Shown: piece by piece, positions 44,588-54,047 of the stretch
Numbering within the stretch: the first letter of the stretch is position 1
Layout of the letters: each line of letters opens with the position of its first letter
Assembly (NCBI GenBank): GCA_030141605.1
Contig: JAQGDQ010000032.1
Coordinates: 419,501-479,500, forward strand
Direction of reading: 5' to 3'
Length of the DNA stretch: 60,000 nt
Origin: Tubiluchus corallicola
Lineage: Eukaryota; Priapulida; Priapulimorpha; Priapulimorphida; Tubiluchidae
The notes under the pieces: model-generated
Databases searched by the model: none
What the model was told of the DNA's origin: nothing
The model's input: the letters and a program-made list of their open reading frames with translations, nothing else
Translations under genes and position numbers: made by a program

Positions 44588-45234
44588 CTAATAATACAAA
44601 AAAACATTGATCTTAAAGCATCAACAAACTTAACTAGATTATGTAATAAAGTATATTGATGAATTTCATTATGACAGAAAAGTTTAGTATAGCTTTAACT
44701 TATTCTAAAAAATGGCTAGGTTCAGTTCACTGTATCAATTACAGGTTTTCCTGGTTTTGCTAATAGATGTCACTCCAACCATATGGCTACATAAAATATG
44801 CAGTATATATTTTTCTTATTTTTGGGTTACTCTTGCGTATAACTACATAGAGCGGTTCATTTCACCATGTTGTCGTTTTCATTTTCGTTTTCGTTGTCGT
44901 CATGCAATACAAAACTCTGCCATTTACTGATTGAGAGGCAATTAAATTTTCTGAATATTTGGATCAATGACAACTGTAAACGTAATTACAATATATATTA
45001 ACAGCTAGCTTGTTACCATCATTTCAGTCGAGCTTTTTATATTGCCTTGATCATCATGCCCTCGAGCACAGCTAAATGACATTCGTTTTCGAAAAATTTA
45101 TATCAGCTTGAGATATGACCAACTTTTTTGAGCAGATGACATCGATAATGGCATAATAGTGAGTTCAAATTACATGCATTATTAATACTCTAATAATGAA
45201 TTTCACATGGCAAAGCTAAATAGGCAAAGACCAA

Positions 45235-45282
<48 letters not shown>

Positions 45283-45301
45283 AGGGAGGGAGGGAGGGAG
45301 G

Positions 45302-45346
<45 letters not shown>

Positions 45347-45827
45347 AATGAGAGTGAGTGAGTAAGGAGGGAGAGAGAATGGAGACAGGTAGAGGGAAGG
45401 AAGTGAAAGGAGAAAGGAAGATAAGGGAGAGAAAGGAGAAAGGAAGAAAGAGAGAGGAAGAAAGAGAGAGTCAGTGAGAAGAGAGTAAGAGAAATTTTTA
45501 TCACAAATTTTTGATCAAAGCACATAAATTTTATTTGTTAAGTATTTCTACACTAGCTACAGATAAATTTACAGTTATATTACTGTTTATTTGCAGGCAG
45601 ACAGCCAGATGCTGCAAAACCACAAAACCTTGCAAGCTTTGCCCCACATAGGTAGACTGTTCGCCCTCACTACATGCATGTAGGATTATGTTTAGTAGCA
45701 GAGGTAGTCATTTTGATGGTTTCATTTGGACGCATTTGTCTTGAACAGTGTTGTTATTTTAACATTACGCTGAGGATTACTCAATTTTATTATAATGAAT
45801 GAGCCATTTTAATGACAAAATAAAGAA

Positions 45828-45861
<34 letters not shown>

Positions 45862-48800
45862 CATTTACACTTATAGAATGACCGGCATAAAATTAGTGGC
45901 CCAAACAAAATCAATAACAGATCCCAGAAATGAATTTGAAACCCAAATTTGAAACAAAATTAACCTATAGAATACGTGTCAGACAATGGCAAAAAATAAG
46001 GAAAATTGTCTGTAATTTTATACAAACTGTATACTTATTGCATAAGCATAATTTTAAATGAATACTTGGCTATTACTGAAACCCCTCCCCATATGTTTAC
46101 ATTATTTACACTAAGTATATGCATGCATTACCATACTCAAAGAAAAATAGAAGTGGACCTATACTTACTGAGTCACCGGAATCACCTTCTTCACTATCAG
46201 AAGAATAAATCTGTGGTCTTGGTTCTAAAAATAGTATACATTTAAAATGTAACACACATCATTATATTTAGCACACATCAGAGAAAATAAATGTAACTGC
46301 TTAAGCTGTAAATGGAGCAACAACCATGAAACATTTACAAATACGTACAACTGACTCTCGAAGTGCAGCACTTAAATTTCACTGGAAAAAGAAGAAGAAT
46401 GGTCTCATGCCTAAAAGTATATGGATAGATGGGTACAGCGTCTATATTTATAATCTTGGCACACAAGGTTAACCCACTGCTCGGCTGCCTTTCTTCCACT
46501 CATAGATGTCTAGTTGCATAAATGCAATGAACTTAACAAACTTAGATAAACTTTTAAATTTAAGAGGTTGCACTTTATGAAAAGCTTCGTGAATGCTGAT
46601 ATAAATTTAGAATGCATATTACCAATTTAAAACTTAAATGAAAAACCAAACAAGTTTCTTTTAAATTGACAAATAACTACATTACCCTTTTTCTTTTGCT
46701 TGTATTTGTCTTTAATTGCCGAGATAGAGATGGCATTATCTTCGTCTTCTTCTTCTTCATCATACTCTCGATCTGGTTCCAAGTAAGACGCACTAAGACC
46801 ACGAGAGTGAGCCTTTTCTTTCATTCTACGCTGCTGATTCTCACGGCGAATTGACGCTCGTAATCTCTCCTCCTCTTTCTAAAAATTGTTAGAAAGCAAT
46901 TTATAAGTAATGCAAAAACAGAAATACAAATGGACTTGTGGACCAAAGGCAAGTGTTAGTAGTAAACTTTCGTCACTGCCATCTTGCACAAAAATCTTTG
47001 TCTTGGAAAGCACATTATCATGGCTAGTGAAAGATATTAACAAATTTAATATTTTTTTCTGAAATCACTGTAGCTTTCATTTAAATTTTCCCAGAGGTTG
47101 ACCAATTTACATTACCCTACAAATTCCTGACACTATACATATTCTCTTTCAACTTCAAGTCATTAATTACAAGCTCAACACCTACTCTAATTTACATGCG
47201 CCAGTAATATAAGCTACAAAGCACCTTTATCATTTCATTTCGTTTCGACTCCGGATCGATTCCTGCAATAGGCACAATTTTTATTTTCTGTGTTTTAGAA
47301 CAACGATCAGCTAGTGACATCGTCATCTTTCTGTGTGTAGCACTATCTGTAGAATGAGGCCTATAAAAAAGACAGCAGGTTAGCAATTAACCAAGCACAA
47401 AGAAATGTAATTAATAAGTCAAATTTTGGTCAATAAATTGTTGGTAAAGCAGTCTGGAGTCTACATGTTCATGAAAATAGAAATTCTATGAGGGTGCCTA
47501 GATAGGCAAAAATTATTTGGCTAGAAATTAGAGACAGACGGACAAATTAAAAGTCTCATTCTTCACATACCTAAAACTTAACTTCGTTTTGAATATACCT
47601 TGACCCTGCAAACCAGTTCCTTGACGGATAAAAAGATGATGGTGGTCACCTTGGATAGGCGTCATGTGAATGTCAAAAACTTCTGCTCCAAGATGTAGCG
47701 ACATGCTACAATGTATTTCAAATAATGAGAATATTACAAAAGTTACATTTACTTAGTCCAAAAAACATTTCTAATATAACAGCTGCACCAAATTCGTAAA
47801 CAATGACTACACACATTTCACTTCTTTATAAGGCAACCTAAAATTTATTTCATGTAATGAGAATACAGTAGGCGGCACTTAATAGACTCACTTTGGGACC
47901 GACGTGTTTTGGCCCAATTAACCGACTGAACCTATTAACCGATGGGTGTAGTATTACAGGTATAAAAGTATGAGTCATCAGTTTACTATGCACTGCTAAG
48001 GTTTTTAATGAACTTTAGAAATGAAGTAATGCCTAAATTCCTTGCACAGTTAAAAACTAGAAAAAATATTTTAAAATATTAATTTATATAAGTGAATTAG
48101 CAGTAAATTAAAAAAATATACTTTTCTAAATCACAAACATTTCTAAGTCTGTTTATTTGCAAAAATTACAAAAATTCCTTCAAAGTCGGCTGCTTTATTT
48201 TCTCGCGAAAAAGTTGGCCCACAAAGTTCTCGTAATTATAAAAACGTTGAAAATATGTGGCTGTGCGTGACTAAAACAGTTCTGAATCATCTGCTCACTT
48301 ACATTGGTCTTATTTCCTGTACGATGTTTACTCTTGTAAAGTCACAAGGAATACCTGCTGATTGCTGTACCTGCATCTTTGACTGTTAACTCATTAAGCC
48401 TGAAAGCGTGATTTGCAATGAGAGCATCAAACAGAAACCGCTTGGCAAGTGACGAAATGTTTAGCTTTCTGAAATTCTTTGGGCAACTGTGAGCAAGCGG
48501 GTAACAGATTCAAAGCAAAACCGCTATGCTAGTATATTAGCGCATGATAAATATACCTGCCTACAAAAAATGGTACTTAACATGATTGTTTCTATATAGT
48601 GCACAAAAGGGATATAAAGGTGACATAAAAGTAGGAAAGGCTCTTTGGGCACATACAAAAGCCTTATATTAAGTACGAGAAGGAAAAATATTGAGTCAAT
48701 CACCGATAGTTTTTATGTACATTTGAATAGAAGCAGCCCGTTCCAGGCGTTTTTGCGTCAATTAAGCGATTGCATCTATTAACCGTGAGTCTATTAAGCG

Positions 48801-51800
48801 GCACCTACTGTATTACAAAAGTTACATCTACTTTGTCCAAAAGCATTTTTAATATAACAGAATATCAAATTATGCTACACCTAATTCGTAAACACGACTA
48901 CACACATTTCACTTCTTTATAAGGTGACCGACACTCCTTTGGCATTTATTAGAAAATGAGAAAAACTGCTTTGAAGAACTTTATATACACACTAAAATAA
49001 ATGTATTAACAGAATTTTATTCATAACAGAAGTTAAATTATATGAAATTAGATATTACTAAAACACACAATCGTTTATAATGCTAAAATGCAACCACTTC
49101 CTTCTGAGTATAGCTTGTTTTCAGAACCAGCATAACTTACCATAGCACAACAACAATAAAGTACACACAGATATATAACATAACTGAAAGTTCTAGCGTA
49201 CCTCCCATCAGACCATCTAACAATTCTAGTATTGCTGTCCTTTACAATATTTCCATCCTCGTCAACTGCATTCCTCCAGCGAATTGTGTTTTCCACCTGA
49301 AATTAAATTCTAAGTGTTATGAGAGATATAGGAGTTATTATCAAGCAGGATCATTTAAAGTAACAGAAACATTAATAAAGATTAGCTGCTTTTTCTTTTA
49401 TTGACTTAGTCCAGAGTGATCAGACGTGTGCATTAGTGAAATGGCCAATTAATTGTTAACTTTGCACATATTATTACACACGAAGAAAAAGTATAATTAT
49501 ATCAATTACCATCAGGTGACCAGCAATGAAGACCTATAGCCTCAAGAAGCAGCTTTGGTTTGGTTGTTTTGATTTCAGAAAAAGGTCGTCTAATATCACA
49601 AATCAAGACAAACTTAGGACAAAGACTCACACCTTGAGTTTCAATCTAGCTCGACCTTCTTCATCTAAAACTTCGTCTTCATCAATTTCGTCCTCGTAGG
49701 TAAGTGGTTCAAATGGTCGAACATCTATGCTCAGAAAATTGGGCAACTTAACAAAGTGCATTTGGCGTCCAAGATCGGTACTAATTTTTGGCATTTCCAC
49801 CTCAATTTTGGTCTCTTTTTCTTCATCCAGTTCTTCTTGTTGGTCTTCTTCTCCCTCAGCATCCTGAAAAGAATTAAAATTTTAAAAAACATAGTATAAC
49901 ACTGCCAATCTGCCATAAACTTACCAACAGTTACTTTATTTATAATTATGCATGTCCTTGATAAAAATTCTTGCGCTTTCAGTAAAAATGACTTTTGTGT
50001 CTAAATAGGATTGGAATTCGTTCAAGAAAACTGAAGTATTCTAAGAAGCTGGTATGGGTACAAAGTGCAGAAGCAGGGCAGAAACCAGGGAAAGCAATAA
50101 TATTACTTTTGCAAGTACAATTTACCCCGACCATCTGTGCAATAAACCTTGTAGTTGCTGTAGGTCAAAGGTTAAGTGTATCACAGCAGCGCATGATAAC
50201 TACAACCGTCACGTGACATGCGGGTAATGCAAAGCCATCTGCTGCATCAGTTCAGTAACTTCAGTTGTTTTATGTGGATTTTACCTAGTTGTGCATTAGT
50301 CTGTGCATAGAGTGATTTACTAACAGGATCTTGGTTGGAAACAAGAAGAAATATACTAGGTAAGGTTCTAGCTGGCCATTCTGCGAGGCGTTGTCAAGTG
50401 TACACAAATGCGTCGTCCGGGACATTTAAACTTTGACCTTTTCACGATCATCATCAATCGCTGGAACTGTTAGAAAAATGTATTGTTACAGAGCGTGGGA
50501 AAAATGTTTCATCATGACTTGACTAATTAAGCGTTAAAATTCAAAAGACGATGTCTAAGAAAAAAAGCAAGAAAAGAAAGTCTATATAGAAAAATCAAAC
50601 CAAAATTATGAAGCTTATTAACATTGTTAATTTTTTATTCCTTAGGGGTATGAAAGTATCAACCATATAATGTGTAATGTTTACACACATTTTTTTCTTG
50701 CCATTATTTTTAAGATTACGGATACGCATAATAGCGTAAACCTTCCCTTAAACATAAAACACACTTTTTTATATACCATTTTCTCTGTTTCTTCTAAGCC
50801 TTCTTGTACTTGCCCTTCATCTTCAGAGCTAATGTCGCCTACATCACCAAACATCGCAGTATGTTTAACATCGTTTGGTGCGCTGATATCAACCATTTCA
50901 CTATCAGCATCACTGTCACTACCAAACAAGGCTTTTGCTTTTGTTTGTTTTGCTGCACCTAAATCACAGGAAATTTACATCAATAATTTTATGCTAAATA
51001 AAATTATTTGAGTAACTGCCTCACTTGTCATCAACCTTCAGAACTTTTGACATATTTAGTAAAATATTATTAATCTGATTACGCATACAGTCATACAGTC
51101 AGCATATTATAAGTGAACTGCTAGATTTGCTGACAGTTATGAACTGTTGTTTAATTTATTGAAAATAAACAATAATATACCAAATGTTGTGTTTGCCTGG
51201 ATGAGTTGTTGCCAATGATCTTACAATGAACCATAAAATTTAAACAACTCAAGCAGAAGCTTAAAAAGCTGTTACAGAAGTACCTCATCAATTTTTTTCA
51301 TTACATCATATAAATCACTTAACAGAAAGTGTTTTGGTGACTCTGCTTCTCTAACACTTCACTGTCTAATTGACACCATAACATTATCACGATAAGCAGG
51401 TTACAGTACATCATATAGCAACTAGAGCTGGATATTAGCTTGCAGAGTTCCACACAGTGTATGAAACTACCATGTACATTAGAGGACAAGAAAGGGGTAC
51501 CTGAAGTAGGTTTCAGAAAAATCGCCTTAAAAATGATACTATTTTATAACAATTTTATGCATATATCATACTCGCCTTGAAAGGATTTTTGTTTGTTTTT
51601 ATTTTAAAATCTGCCGCAATGCTGTTCCAACTGCACCATTACATGACGTCATATATGCAACGTAAATAGGGAATGGAAAGGAGATGTTAAAGTATATTCC
51701 AAAAAATTTTCCATGCAAATTCAATTTATTATAACTGCTTGTTACTTATGTAACTTACTTGTTGGTGCTGTATCGCTTTCATCCGAGTGATCACTTCTTG

Positions 51801-54042
51801 TTGGAGAAGGTGATTTGGATCTTGACCTAGACCGAGAAAGAGCCTTTACGGGAGAAACAGAGCGAGATCTGGAACGTGACCGCGACTGTGATCGTGACGC
51901 AGATCTTGATCTTGAAGAATCTTTTCGTGGTGAAGCAGATCTTGATCTTACTGGAGAACCAGATGGGGATCTTGACCTTGAACGTGACTGGAGCCGTGGA
52001 GAACTAGATGGTGATCCTGACCTGGACCTACAGGCACAAATTTAGTCAATCACCAACAAGAACTCTTGTGCATGTACCAAAAATACAGTCACAATAGCGC
52101 TTAAAATGGATCATCAAACTTAAAAAAGTTTATCAACATTCTGATTTTCAACATCCATAAGCAGGGGTAGCAGTTTTCAAGCTGCATAGAAAAATATATG
52201 TTAAGAACATCGAGCACAACTTCTTTTTTAACAATGATGACGAAAACAACGTGGAGTAGTGCAGTAGTTCAGTGACAGCTAAATGCTAATGTAAACACCA
52301 AACATTCCGACTGCTCGTGTCTTACCACGGATGAAATTCATCAAAATTTAACTTCAATTACATACTGTCCTAAGTTATGTTGGACAAAAAGTGGTATCAC
52401 ACAAGCAAGTAAGCAGCCTGTACCTTATACACAGTTACAGTGTGGTGCCTTCACTTCATGACTAACTATTCTTATTACATTAAGCATTGTAATACACATT
52501 GGCTAATCGAAACAGCATTTAAATGACTTGACAAAAAGGCTTTGAGGGCAATAAAAATGTAGCAAGTTCACCTCTGATCAGCAGAATCAGTTCTACTTTG
52601 AGGAGACCTTTTTGATTTACGAGGAGAACCTGATCCACTTTGTGGCGATCCTGGGGCAGATCCAGCTCCACTTAGTGGTGATCCTTGCGGCGATTCCGCG
52701 CCGCTCCGAGGCGATCGATGTGCAGATTCATCTCCACTTTGTGGTGATCCTCTCTCACTCTGAGGTGATCTGTGCGGAGATTCTCCAGGAGAACCAACTT
52801 CACTAAGAGGTGAACCTTGTGGGGTATGTGCTTGAACTTCAATTTCTTCTTGCTGTGACTCATTTTCAGACCCTATTAACAAAAATTTTCATATTATACC
52901 ATCAGTTTGCAAAAGATCAACCTCAAACATTTGAAAGTGAGTTTCAAATAATTTTGTACATTACACAATCTGTTCATTTGTACAAGTCTGAAAACTTCTA
53001 AAAAATCAATTATGACATTGGTGACGTTAGTTGAGATAGAAAGTTTTTAAACAAATTTTGAAAATCATTTTCAAGTCTTGCTAATACAGTTAAGCCCTCA
53101 CTCAACGATATCTCATTAAGCAGCGATTTGTTTCATTAATATCGTTTAATTTTGCCATCCATTTTCTTACTTAACGACAAACGTTTTGTTTTAAGTAATT
53201 TTTGTTGAACATTTTTGGTCTTGCTTAAGGTTTTCAAAATGCCACTAGTTAGTACGATAACGTAAACCTGTAACATAAATACATTCTAAAACCCAGCCAG
53301 TGTGATGCAGACATGCAGGGTCCTTTAAAATTGGAATTAGTATTGTACTTACATCTTACACATTGCCATTTGCTCTGATCTGTTTACAATGTAAAAAATG
53401 AAAAAAGAGAGAATCCGAGCAGTAGCAATTTACAAGCAAATACCAGAATACACAGTCGGAAATAAAAATGAGAAAATTTTTGATTTAGACGAGCCAGTTG
53501 TTATTTAATTTTTGAGAAATGCCACTGGAACACAATTGACTGATTTATTAAGAAGAAATTCACTGATAATGTTCCACAAAAATAGGGCTTCATTTAACTA
53601 GACATACTTACACTTTAAAATTGTATTTTGTTGAAACGCATTACTGTTGCTAAGCAAATGAACAGGATTAATTGTTACAGTTTAATTTGTTGTTATCCCA
53701 GGACCTTTGTTTACCTAGACTATCTCTCTGTTCTGGAGACCCTGCCATTGAACCAGAGCCTCTACTTCTATGTGATCCTGACTGTTCACTTATTGGACTA
53801 GCAGGCTCTGATCCTGAACCAGCACCTTTATGGGATCCAGACCCTCCACTTGCGGGTGAAACATTGCCGCCTGGTGATCTTGCATTGGATCCAGAACTTG
53901 CACTAGCTGGTGGAGAGTATGAAGGTGATTCTCCAGCATCGCTGTTTGAATGTGTTGGTGATCCAGCACCACCTGGAGATCCAGCAGAGCCATCACTGTA
54001 GGGAGAAGAGGCGCCTGAACCTCCACTTTTTGGTGAAGACAT
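44423..54042 (-). CDS. LEO1: RNA polymerase-associated protein LEO1, eleven exons
   Basis: LEO1 is a subunit of the nuclear PAF1 complex, which rides with RNA polymerase II and supports elongation and co-transcriptional histone modification. Eleven GT-AG exons join in phase to about 696 residues (human LEO1 is 666). Residues 1-300 are low-complexity: GSP/SGxGS repeats (exons 1-2), then RS dipeptides (exon 3). About 300-390 is acidic with a MFGD motif. The conserved LEO1 core runs from about 390 to 560 ([72 protein letters not shown]). A basic/acidic tail follows ([37 protein letters not shown]). The usual DLFGSD-type start is not found, so a 5' exon may be missing: an acceptor-like CAAG ends at 54047, just before the ATG. 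Confidence 0.96.
45238..45490. repeat. (GA)n / (GGGA)n purine tract
   Basis: About 250 bases of almost pure purine on the plus strand: GA dinucleotides, GGGA units, then degenerate GGAAAG-type sequence. It generates a spurious Leu/Ser frame on the minus strand. Confidence 0.95.
45831..45859. repeat. (TA)n microsatellite
   Basis: Uninterrupted TA dinucleotides, about 28 bases. Confidence 0.95.
46169..46224 (-). CDS. LEO1: LEO1 exon 10
   Basis: 56 bases: two completing Glu, then [18 protein letters not shown]. Human LEO1 reads ERARIYSSDSDEGSEED at this point, so the IYSSDS block is conserved. Acceptor TTTTTAG, donor GTAAGT. Confidence 0.94.
46225..46685 (-). other. LEO1 intron 9, nothing else seen
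   Basis: 461-base GT-AG intron without recognisable features. Confidence 0.8.
46686..46878 (-). CDS. LEO1: LEO1 exon 9
   Basis: 193 bases, 64 codons plus one base. It encodes [20 protein letters not shown], then [20 protein letters not shown] and [15 protein letters not shown]. [19 protein letters not shown] and [18 protein letters not shown] are hallmark strings of animal LEO1. Strongly charged and helix-forming. Confidence 0.97.
46879..47224 (-). other. LEO1 intron 8, nothing else seen
   Basis: 346-base intron, AT-rich, without recognisable features. Confidence 0.8.
47225..47360 (-). CDS. LEO1: LEO1 exon 8
   Basis: 136 bases: one completing Arg, then [20 protein letters not shown] and [20 protein letters not shown]. 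The string [27 protein letters not shown] is nearly invariant from humans to invertebrates. It forms part of the conserved LEO1 core that pairs with PAF1. Donor GTGCTT is weak but fixed by the phase and the homology. Confidence 0.97.
47571..47705 (-). CDS. LEO1: LEO1 exon 7
   Basis: 135 bases, 44 full codons with split codons at both ends. It encodes [20 protein letters not shown], then [20 protein letters not shown]. Human LEO1 has [35 protein letters not shown]. Split codons rebuild AGC (Ser) upstream and AGG (Arg) downstream. Confidence 0.97.
47732..47863. repeat. direct repeat copy A flanking the MITE
   Basis: Begins TATTACAAAAGTTACATTTA and contains ACTACACACATTTCACTTC and TTTATAAGG. 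It matches the segment starting at 48811 on the other side of the MITE with a few substitutions and one small indel. Confidence 0.85.
47866..48810. mobile_element. 945-bp pogo/Tigger-like MITE with TA target duplication
   Basis: Starts CAGTAGGCGGCACTTAATAG and ends with the complement of CAGTAGGTGCCGCTTAATAG; the 26-base terminal repeats differ at three positions. TA flanks both ends. CAGT...TTAAT..AC termini and TA duplications are typical of pogo/Tigger transposons. Subterminal ATTAACCGACTGAACCTATTAACCG-like motifs recur near each end. There is no transposase frame, so it is non-autonomous. Confidence 0.85.
48811..48962. repeat. direct repeat copy B flanking the MITE
   Basis: Begins TATTACAAAAGTTACATCTA and contains ACTACACACATTTCACTTC and TTTATAAGG, corresponding to 47732-47863. 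Confidence 0.85.
49202..49296 (-). CDS. LEO1: LEO1 exon 6
   Basis: 95 bases, 31 codons plus two bases. It encodes [20 protein letters not shown] and [11 protein letters not shown]. The VENTIRWR and [15 protein letters not shown] strings (the last part crossing into exon 7) are diagnostic LEO1 core motifs. Confidence 0.97.
49297..49632 (-). other. LEO1 intron 5, nothing else seen
   Basis: 336-base intron without recognisable features. Confidence 0.8.
49633..49863 (-). CDS. LEO1: LEO1 exon 5
   Basis: 231 bases, 77 codons in phase 0. An acidic start ([18 protein letters not shown]) leads to [20 protein letters not shown], then [20 protein letters not shown] and [10 protein letters not shown]. 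This opens the conserved LEO1 domain: [23 protein letters not shown] is the usual pattern. The [17 protein letters not shown] junction to exon 6 is intact. Confidence 0.97.
49864..50776 (-). other. LEO1 intron 4
   Basis: 0.9-kb intron. It contains a DR1-like pair of nuclear-receptor half-sites (50162-50174) and nothing else I can support. The plus-strand frame at 49995-50216 has no recognisable signature. Confidence 0.7.
50162..50174 (+). promoter_or_regulatory. DR1-like nuclear-receptor site in a LEO1 intron
   Basis: AGGTCA, one base, AGGTTA: a direct repeat with 1-bp spacing and one mismatch, of the type bound by RXR/HNF4-class receptors. A single site of this kind is expected now and then by chance. 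Confidence 0.25.
50777..50958 (-). CDS. LEO1: LEO1 exon 4 (acidic, FGDxxDISSED motif)
   Basis: 182 bases: two completing Ser, then 60 codons. It encodes [20 protein letters not shown], then [20 protein letters not shown] and [16 protein letters not shown] and [13 protein letters not shown] correspond to the LFGSDS and LFGDADDISSDSD acidic motifs of other LEO1 proteins. The typical LFGSDSD start motif therefore occurs here, at about residue 310, instead of at the N-terminus. Confidence 0.93.
50959..51758 (-). other. LEO1 intron 3, nothing else seen
   Basis: 0.8-kb AT-rich intron without recognisable features. Confidence 0.75.
51759..52027 (-). CDS. LEO1: LEO1 exon 3 (RS-dipeptide-rich)
   Basis: 269 bases, 89 codons with split codons at both ends. 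It encodes RS-rich blocks such as [40 protein letters not shown] and [20 protein letters not shown]. This resembles the RS domains of splicing factors and is not part of the usual human LEO1 layout, whose N-terminus is Ser/Asp/Glu-rich. Phases fit both neighbours (CAG AG|G TCC upstream, ACA A|GT downstream), so it belongs to the transcript, though it could be skipped only with loss of frame. Confidence 0.88.
52028..52571 (-). other. LEO1 intron 2, nothing else seen
   Basis: 544-base intron without recognisable features. Confidence 0.75.
52572..52872 (-). CDS. LEO1: LEO1 exon 2 (GSP/SGxGS repeats)
   Basis: 301 bases, 99 codons with split codons at both ends. It encodes [20 protein letters not shown], followed by repeats of the pattern GSPxSGxGSPxxSP (for example [20 protein letters not shown]). 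Low-complexity and likely disordered; many SP dipeptides are potential sites for proline-directed kinases. Position and phase place it in LEO1. Confidence 0.88.
52873..53714 (-). other. LEO1 intron 1 with a solo pogo-like terminus
   Basis: 0.84-kb intron. At 53087 a TA-flanked CAGTTAAGCCCTCACTCAAC resembles one terminal repeat of a pogo/Tigger element. I could not find the matching other end, so it is truncated. Confidence 0.6.
53087..53200 (+). mobile_element. truncated pogo/Tigger-like terminus
   Basis: CAGTTAAGCCCTCACTCAAC preceded by TA fits the CAGTNNNNCCTC...TAA-CG pattern of pogo/Tigger ends, followed by CATTAAG and ATCGTTTAA subterminal motifs. There is no partner terminus nearby. 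The right boundary is a guess. Confidence 0.45.
53715..54042 (-). CDS. LEO1: LEO1 exon 1 as far as seen (Ser/Gly/Pro-rich)
   Basis: 109 codons plus one base, starting [20 protein letters not shown]. Low complexity, rich in Gly, Ser and SP dipeptides ([17 protein letters not shown]). The ATG at 54040-54042 is the only ATG in this frame here. The frame stays open a little further upstream, and a pyrimidine-rich TTTTACTTTTTATCAAG acceptor-like string ends at 54047, so an upstream exon, coding or 5' UTR, is likely. Confidence 0.85.
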
Positions 54043-54047
54043 GCAAC

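Larger units (their letters stand above)
44588..46168 (-). other. LEO1 intron 10 with (GA)n and (TA)n repeats
   Basis: 1.6-kb intron. It contains the GA/GGGA tract at 45238-45490 and a TA run at 45831-45859. Nothing else is supported. Confidence 0.8.
47706..49201 (-). other. LEO1 intron 6, carrying a MITE between duplicated flanks
   Basis: 1.5-kb intron. It is mostly accounted for by the pogo-like MITE (47866-48810) and the two flanking direct repeats (47732-47863 and 48811-48962). The rest is AT-rich and unremarkable. Confidence 0.85.

Noticed and set aside
45190-45525. Leu/Ser-rich 111-codon frame on the minus strand
   Set aside because: Translation of the GA/GGGA purine tract inside a LEO1 intron.
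51815-52045. Asp/Arg/Glu-rich plus-strand frame
   Set aside because: Antisense shadow of the RS-rich LEO1 exon 3.
53395-53510. Possible pogo transposase helix-turn-helix fragment ([17 protein letters not shown])
   Set aside because: The similarity to CENP-B/pogo DNA-binding domains is too weak to support, although a solo pogo-like terminus lies 0.3 kb away.
53672-54001. 109-codon plus-strand frame rich in Pro, Asp and Leu
   Set aside because: Antisense shadow of LEO1 exon 1; the minus strand has in-phase exon joins and the plus strand has none.
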